Origin: Hydractinia symbiolongicarpus
Lineage: Eukaryota; Cnidaria; Hydrozoa; Anthoathecata; Hydractiniidae
DNA: 64,000 nt
NCBI RefSeq assembly: GCF_029227915.1
Contig: NC_079880.1
Location: 18,000,001-18,064,000, forward strand
Reading direction: 5' to 3'
The position numbers and the translations under genes are program-made. Positions 57,606-64,000 of this stretch are shown here, one piece after another. Within the stretch, counting starts at the first letter, position 1. Each line of letters opens with the position of its first letter. A model generated the notes under the pieces. The model did no database searches and had not been told where the DNA came from. It was given only the letters and a program-made list of their open reading frames with translations.

Positions 57606-58800
57606 AAAGGTGTATTGAATTCAGAAGGTCCGTACAGACAAGAAGATACAATCCGATCCGGCCGGGAAAGAAATATTTAAAGTAAATCCCTCTGTTTCTC
57701 CTGTTGCCAAAAGAAAGCTCTTTAGGTCCATCGATAGTTCTGCTGAGATGCTTCAAGAACCGTACTTGAAAATAGAAGACAAGTCTAGAGCATATCGACC
57801 GCAGGTGTATCGTTACTTTGCCATTCCAGATTTTAACTTTGACGATGAGAGTAAAGAAGTTATTTTCCATGCAAAAGGAGAAGAAAGAGGAATTTCAAAT
57901 ATGCTGTGACCCTGTGCCTAAGAAGTATTGTGAGATTTGCGACCAATCTTCCTTAGATCATGAAAAACATCTACAAACTGAGATAAAGATAACAAAAGTA
58001 AAAATTTTCATGTAAAAAAAAATTGCCCGATTGATAATTGTCTGCAAGTAAGAACAAATATGTCTGAACATTTATCAACAAAACATAAAATCCCTAGAGG
58101 TCCGCTCTACTACGACTTGTTGAAGAGTGCTGTTAGATATAACATGGAAATAATGCCAGAAAACCTCTTGGAGTCTCCAAGAAAGTTAATAATGGCGCAC
58201 AAAGAACAGAGCTTTGCGGTATCACACACTGTTACAACGTTATTATATAGACCTGCAAACTTGACCAATCATACTGTCGCCAAGCAAGACAACCAAAAAC
58301 CAGAAATTTCGAAGAAAGATATAGAAAATCCTTCCTCACAAAACACAATGGTAGATAAGAATTTGGAAACAACTGGATTTTTACAGCTGTGCTTACGGAA
58401 CATCGTCTCATCACACACTGTTACAGCACCATTAAATAGATCTGCGAATTCAACAACTAATACTGGTAATACTGATGTAGAACAAGTCGTCAAACAGCAA
58501 ACCAGAAATCTCTAAAAAACATAAAGAATAATCATCTGCTCAAAACATAACGATAAGTTTGAACACAGAAACAACTGGACTTTTATATTTGCATTTACGA
58601 CGCATGAGGATCAACCCCGGTAAAAAGAAGGACTCCAGAAATGAAGAAGGTATATTTTCACAGAGTTCACCCGATAGTTATGAGAGTTCAGGTAAGGAAT
58701 GCACATCCAGCGAAAGTGAAGAAGAATACGATTGGTAGATTGACGAAAATACCGATTGGAGCCTTGCAATTAGTCTGGGACCACGTTTAAAAAGTATTAG
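57606..58800 (+). pseudogene. linker with zinc-finger-like motifs and acidic serine-rich region
   Basis: Frames encode KKYCEICDQSSLDHEKHLQT and, in another frame, CPIDNCLQVRTNMSEHLSTK followed by HK, which fit Cys2-His2-like fingers. A repeated low-complexity section (58220-58480; SHTVT with a nearby NRSANSTTN) and SSESEEEYDW follow. Several stops interrupt. No enzyme is recognised. Confidence 0.6.
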
Positions 58801-58809
58801 CCTTATTTT

Positions 58810-60300
58810 TCAACTACATGATTGGTCCTGACAGAAACCGAAAGGAGAGTTCAATATCCGTTATCTTTGGTGACATGCGGCAAATTTTTGTTGCCGTTGG
58901 AGTGAAAGATGACTTGGATATCGTTTTTAGAAACGGATTTCCATGATCTGTATATCGTCAAACATTGCGGTGCTAAAGGAACTAACCCCTCAAGTATCAA
59001 TTAATATCTGTACTCGCTGATAGACTTCTGCGAATTTTTACTTGCAGAAGACATAGTCATGGCGAATGTAAAGAGGAGAGACACGCACACATTAATTGAA
59101 AAAATTAAACAGTGGAGGAAACATTATAAAAGGCAGGAAAATATTTTAAAACATAAAAGTCTGTTGAAAATTTTAAGATGCTTGTTGATGAAGAACAGGT
59201 AAAACGCTATAATAATAGTGAAAATGCTGTTGCGGTCTTTGAAACATTATAAAACACCGGGAGTATTGCCTCATCAGGGATCACTTGTACACAAAGATCC
59301 ACTTTACAAGTGCACCACCCTCAGGCGTAACGTCAAACATAACAATCGCAGAATTCAAAAGTTCAGAGTTGCAAGAAGATGGGAAATGGCTCATAGAAGT
59401 GTGGGATCATAAGACAGTTGAGCACTACAGTCCGGCTAAGGTGATTTTAACAACAGAGAACTACGAACTGTTGAAGATCTACGTCATAAAAGCAAGACCT
59501 CAAACATCTCCAAAATTTGAGAATGTTTTTGTAACTTGGTCAGGACAGAAAATTAACTCTGGTGACGTAAGTAAAAGATTGCATTTAGCATGGAAGAAAG
59601 CAGGAAACTTTGAGAGCAAAGAGGCACCAAAAAATCTAACTGCGAACATCATAAGGAAATCCACAAGCACCGGATTAAGAGAAAATAAAAGCAAATTTAC
59701 CGCTGAAGTTGCCAACCTGATGGCGCATAGTAAGAGTACGGCGGAAGATCATTATTACATAAGAAATATGAGAAAGTCAGCCAGTATTGGGACGAATGTG
59801 GTTACAGATCTATTCTACGGGAGTGATTACCATGACAAAAACCGACCAATAACTACTACACCTGATAAAACAGCAACTTCGCAATCAGTATGCACCCCTA
59901 CTTCGCAAAACAAACGGAAGTTATGGTCTGAAAAAGAAGTGAGTGAAATAGAAACCGCTTTTAAAATTGAGGAAATTAGTTATGGTTTTGTTAAGTAGAA
60001 ATGTGAGACAATTAGTTCAATAGATGCTTCACCGAGACAAGTATATGTCAAACTCAGAGTGATGAACAAATGAAAAGGTCTCCGTCTCAGCGTCGTTGCT
60101 TGTTTTCAGAAAGTGACTTAGATGTGTCGGTATCTCGAGGAAAGAAATTAATCAAGGGCGGAAAGCTTACTGAAGATAGAGTGGACGAATGTTTTGACGG
60201 TACAGGACTTCTAGAAAAGTATTCTTTCAGCCAAATCCGAACTAGATTGTCCTACGAAAGAACAAGAAAGAATAAAAAATCTAAAAGAAAGGTAAGTTGA
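58810..60300 (+). pseudogene. tyrosine recombinase (phage-integrase fold) with Myb-like C-terminus
   Basis: The core-binding part includes DFCEFLLAEDIVMANVKRRD, IKQWRKHYKRQENI and VKRYNNSENAVAVFE. The catalytic part (59285-59998) has SNITIAEFKSSEL, a beta hairpin WLIEVWDHKT, FENVFVTWSGQKINSGDVSK, NIIRKSTSTGLRE (arginine of box II) and LMAHSKSTAEDHYY (histidine and tyrosine nucleophile). The first catalytic arginine, expected just before SNIT, is not seen, in a place where frames change. KLWSEKEVSEIETAFK then resembles a Myb/SANT helix. A basic tail ends with KNKKSKRK at a possible splice donor; a strong acceptor at 60482 would add only a few residues and a stop. Confidence 0.75.
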
Positions 60301-62800
60301 TCGACGATTGTCTTTTTTATTAGTCTATAGTGTGTTACAGTGGCGAATTTGATTGAATACTTCCATACCCATTGTCATGAAATTGGGATTTGTTTTGATC
60401 CTTACAACAGATGGCGGTTACTTTTTACCTGTCTAAGTTGTGCTCATATAAAATATACTGTTGGATCACAATTTTTTTTTTCAGCACCAAGAGATGTGAC
60501 AAGCCTACTACTTTGCGTTCAGCTTCATAATGGCCGACAGATGTTGTGAAAAAAGAACTGAGTTACGAATATCTTCTTGTAATTTATTAACCATGACTTT
60601 TAAGTTAACTTTTGTTTAGACAATACTAATGACAGTAAGTCAAATATCGGTTACATGTAGAAATTTTTTATTGATTTAAATTATCTTTTCATGTCATTGT
60701 ACTTTGAAAAACACTTTCGTGCAAAATTTTCTGCCAGAAATGTCCTTAAGGAACTTTCGACTATTATTATCCGTACGCTTAAAAATTTTTTAAATTATCG
60801 TCAAAATTTGATTGTGACTTCTTTAATGCTACGACACTAATTCCATTAAGGTATCATCGAAAAAAAGTTACCGGGCGTCTCTATTTTATCATATTATTAA
60901 CGAAAAGCTAAATTTTGCTGTTGTAACGGATCATATTTTAAAGAGGTCATACAATTCCCAGCAGTAAAAAGATGTCTTGTATTTCGGGAAAGAATACGCG
61001 TAGGCTGTATGGGAGTAAATGTCAATTGTGACGTCACTGTTTTCTAGCACTGGTTCACAGTTTGCATATTTAGGATGGCGTCATTAAATTTTGATCCATA
61101 AGTTTGTTCACATATCGGCATTTGTGTTATTTTATTTTGTTTTTTAATGTTTTTCTCATTTTTCTATTTTGAGATGAGACTGTATGAGATTTATTATTAG
61201 TCGTACCATATACACGAATACCTGTTCACTACACCTGTACTTTTGACAATTTTTTTATTTTCTATTCATTCTTACATTATGTTCTAGAAGATAAAGAAAT
61301 GCGAATTTTTTTGACTCTCTGCGACAAAAAAGTAGATTCTTGCGAATTTTTAACCATTACTCTAAACGTCGATAGGCTGCAGAATTAGATTTTTCTCACG
61401 AGCATAGGTCATGTTAAGAGCGCTGCATTCACCACTCGCGCTTTTTGCGATGCTTGCATTACCAAACAATCTTTAACATAACCCGCGAAGGTACAAAATT
61501 AGAAGAAAAATGGCTGTGCTAACTTTATCCGAATTTGTCAACCTTTTGAGTTTTTCTTGTAAAGATATAATCGCAGATCCTAATGCCCGTGTGGACCGTA
61601 ACTCTTCGAATCAACACCTGGGGTTTTTAATAAATTTTCGATTTATATAGGGGCCGTATTAGAAGGGGGCGTTTATAAGAAAAGGCGCTCAATAAATGTT
61701 TGTATTTTTTTCTTTTCTTTTCCCGATGGAATAAATATATTTTCACATAATATCTACATCATTATCAATATCGTCATCGCCAATTATATTAAGAGCGTTC
61801 AACGTCGGTGATATCTTCTTTCCATACTTCATATAGTATAGGTATTTATCTTATCGGTGAAACTTTCGTTTCGAAAAAAGGCCCTCTGAAGGGGCAAGTT
61901 TATAAGAAGATTATTGAAAGAGGGGGCGTTTAATCAAGTGTGGGGCGCCTAAAAGAAGAAAGCGATTAACCAAAGCATAACTAATTCTCTTTGAAAGTAA
62001 TACCCTGTCGCCGGCTGAGAAACCTTTCTCAGGAATAAAACGAATATCACCGGGTGTCTGCGAAAGCCGCCGGCATCTTCTTTTTTACTTAATGCTTTTC
62101 AAAATATACCGCCTGAACTCCGGAGTAAATCATGGTAAATAATTAAAAATCAGTTTTCATATGGTAAATCTGATTACACGGTAGTAACTTGTATATTTTC
62201 TGACATCGGGACGAACTTTTTCCATCCTGATATAAATAAAGAAAAAACAGGCGTTTGGAACGTGATTGGAAGGGGCTAATTTCGGTACCATCAACCTCGT
62301 CCCCAGGGCTCTTTTAATTATTAGTAATGGGATGGCCCTGGGGACATAGCTGTGGTGCCACTTTAGTATACCAATAACAAAGTGGCAATAATTTCACCTG
62401 CACGCCTGTAATTTTTAACCTTAACTACTCGCTATATTTGAATTGGTTGGCACCAATACCTTTTATTTGATATGGTATTAATGCAAATCCGTGGTCGAGT
62501 CAACAGTTATTACGAAATTGTCAATTATTATGAAGTTGTCAACCATTATGAGGCCGGTTGCCGTTAGGCGAGTCGCTCATATGTTGACAAATAATTGATA
62601 ACAATTTGGAAAATTATTATCAATTATTATCAATTATTATCAATTATTACCAAAAAGGAAAACACACCAATAACCAAATAACGCAGCTCCAAATAAATGA
62701 GATTTTTATTCGAATAATCGGTATTTATCCTAATCTTGTCCAAATAATGACAAAAAAGCATTTCTAATAAGGATATGAAATCCTACGGTAGCAAAGAAAA
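60301..62800. other. non-coding DNA
   Basis: No coding frame is supported. Sequences with GGCGTTTATAAGA (about 61658-61950) belong to the repeat family seen at 54.6 kb. A direct ATTATCAATT repeat lies at about 62610-62650. Confidence 0.55.
62313..62347. repeat. short inverted repeat GTCCCCAGGGC...GCCCTGGGGAC
   Basis: Eleven-base arms flank a short AT-rich spacer. Single arms with the same core (GTCCCCAGGGCTTCTT) occur at 17727 and 28961, so this is a dispersed short element. Confidence 0.75.
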
Positions 62801-62802
62801 AT

Positions 62803-62817
62803 GATGCAAATCTATCC
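62803..62817 (-). repeat. single reversed copy of GGATAGATTTGCATC
   Basis: It lies 14 bases from the long ATT microsatellite. At 47.5 kb the same 15-mer also adjoins a TAA microsatellite. Confidence 0.8.
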
Positions 62818-62829
62818 GAATATTCATAT

Positions 62830-63114
<285 letters not shown>

Positions 63115-63318
63115 TTTAAAGTGGCTAGCCCAGAAAATCACAAAAACCTATAGTTAGTGGATTGTTTCCACTGGGGGCCACTAGAACAAAAAAGAAACAA
63201 AAAATGATAAACCTTAGACTGCCTCAGCTCAATCAAACAGAGTAACATTTATAATCTGTGAAAATTGAAAAGAAAAAGAATAAAAAACAAAAATTAAAAA
63301 GTTAAAAAGTGATCTCCA

Positions 63319-64000
63319 TTAGAATTTGCCAAATACATTAGAGATGGAAGTCTTAAACGAAAGCAGACTTCCATCACAGGTCACTTGGTCTGGAAGATTA
63401 TTCCACACTTTTGCAGCTCTAAATGGGAAGGCTTTTTTGCCAAATTCCGTGTTGACCAAGGGAAGTGTGAACCTGTTTTTTGAAGCTCCTCTTGTTTGAT
63501 GATTATGACAGTTTTTTGTCAAAAGGAATTTTGAGCGCATGTAATCAGGAGCAATGTGATTCATGGCTTTGAAAACTAATATGGCATCGTTTTTGATGAG
63601 TAAATTATTCATTGAATATTCCCTCTCTTTCCCAAGAAAGGTACGGACACATTTTAATCGTTTTTCTAGTTTTCCCAATCTACCTTGGGTGGCACAAGCC
63701 CATGCCGAGAAGCAGTAGTTGAAATATGGCATGACAAGTGCATTAATTAAAAGGTTTTTTGTGTGAGGTGTTAAACAGGATGCAATGGTTCTAATTTTAG
63801 AATATTTAATTAGTATTTTTCTATTTATGTCAATAATGTGCTTTTCCCATTGCATTTTTTGATCAAATGTTACCCCAAGATATTTAACTTTTTCGCTCCC
63901 CTTCAAAGGAATACCCATATAGTTGATAGTTTTGTTCTCAACTTTTTTTAACTGGCTGTGGTTGCCGAAAAAGATTGTTTCAGTTTTGTCCGTATTAATA
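63319..64000 (-). CDS. LINE reverse transcriptase C-terminal part (partial)
   Basis: The open frame extends to the window edge without a stop. The stretch before the first internal methionine (DKTETIFFGNHSQLKKVENK) belongs to the palm and thumb. KYLGVTFDQKMQWEKHI is the conserved strand of CR1/Jockey-type polymerases. NALVMPYFNYCFSAWACA, KRLKCVRTFLGKEREYSMNN and KVWNNLPDQV are typical C-terminal motifs of such elements. The last residues are FKTSISNVFGKF. The catalytic FADD lies outside the window. This part shows no break, so the copy could be intact. Confidence 0.88.
   Translation of the reverse strand, partial: INTDKTETIFFGNHSQLKKVENKTINYMGIPLKGSEKVKYLGVTFDQKMQWEKHIIDINRKILIKYSKIRTIASCLTPHTKNLLINALVMPYFNYCFSAWACATQGRLGKLEKRLKCVRTFLGKEREYSMNNLLIKNDAILVFKAMNHIAPDYMRSKFLLTKNCHNHQTRGASKNRFTLPLVNTEFGKKAFPFRAAKVWNNLPDQVTCDGSLLSFKTSISNVFGKF

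Larger units (their letters stand above)
57076..60300 (+). mobile_element. decayed SET / zinc-finger / tyrosine-recombinase / Myb-like locus (possible Crypton-like element)
   Basis: On the plus strand, successive frames encode a SET domain (57130-57480), a linker, two cysteine/histidine finger-like motifs (about 57900-58100), an acidic serine-rich stretch (about 58660-58740), a helical core-binding region (about 59020-59220), a tyrosine recombinase catalytic domain (59330-59830), a Myb/SANT-like segment (about 59925-60060) and a basic tail ending at a GTAAGT donor (60293). Frames change or stop many times, so this copy is dead. All pieces share one strand and no other element's ends lie between them, which suggests one original protein or one element. 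Tyrosine recombinases in animals are typical of Cryptons and DIRS/Ngaro elements; no reverse transcriptase is seen, which favours Crypton-like. No termini were identified. Confidence 0.65.

Overview
The window is nuclear DNA of an invertebrate animal. It is AT-rich, has multi-exon genes with GT-AG introns, many decayed mobile elements, satellites and microsatellites, and no operons. The gene and transposon mix fits a cnidarian, perhaps a hydrozoan, but that assignment is an inference; no species-specific marker was identified.

Three host genes can be assembled exon by exon. (1) 14575 to 4712, minus strand: a TXNDC5/ERp46-type endoplasmic-reticulum protein disulfide isomerase. Eight exons give a signal peptide and two thioredoxin domains (CGHC, then CPHC); the gene runs off the left edge. 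Intron 1 holds a complete Ty3/gypsy element, and the last visible intron holds a LINE. (2) 17066 to 18768, plus strand: a 265-residue single-pass membrane protein with paired LPSY and PPKY motifs, suggesting a NEDD4-family ligase adaptor. (3) 26747 to 22900, minus strand: an ADAR adenosine deaminase with at least five double-stranded-RNA-binding domains and an HGE active site in place of HAE; its 5' end is not found.

From 27 to 36 kb the DNA is mostly repeats: a 128-bp satellite, a 26-bp minisatellite of 27 units, a perfect 17-bp hairpin, a TA-flanked MITE with 26-bp terminal inverted repeats, and one RPA70-like OB-fold/zinc-ribbon coding remnant. From 36.5 to 45.1 kb is an older, decayed gypsy element whose Gag region carries a MYND-type zinc finger. 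Its 5' LTR is split by a 2-kb inverted-repeat transposon full of a 53-bp satellite, and its pol is split by a 199-bp LINE fragment nearly identical to the 3' end of the LINE at 1.2 kb. From 47 to 51 kb are octamer-containing repeats and a 12-copy array of a 92-bp hairpin unit. A Penelope-like GIY-YIG fragment lies at 55.3 kb.

The most unusual content is at 57.0 to 60.3 kb, plus strand: a decayed locus reading in order SET methyltransferase domain, C2H2-like zinc fingers, tyrosine-recombinase core-binding and catalytic domains, and a Myb/SANT-like tail. This may be a Crypton-like element or a derivative that has captured a SET domain. The right edge (62.8 to 64 kb) is the 3' end of another LINE with a long ATT tail. 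No rRNA, tRNA or CRISPR array was seen.
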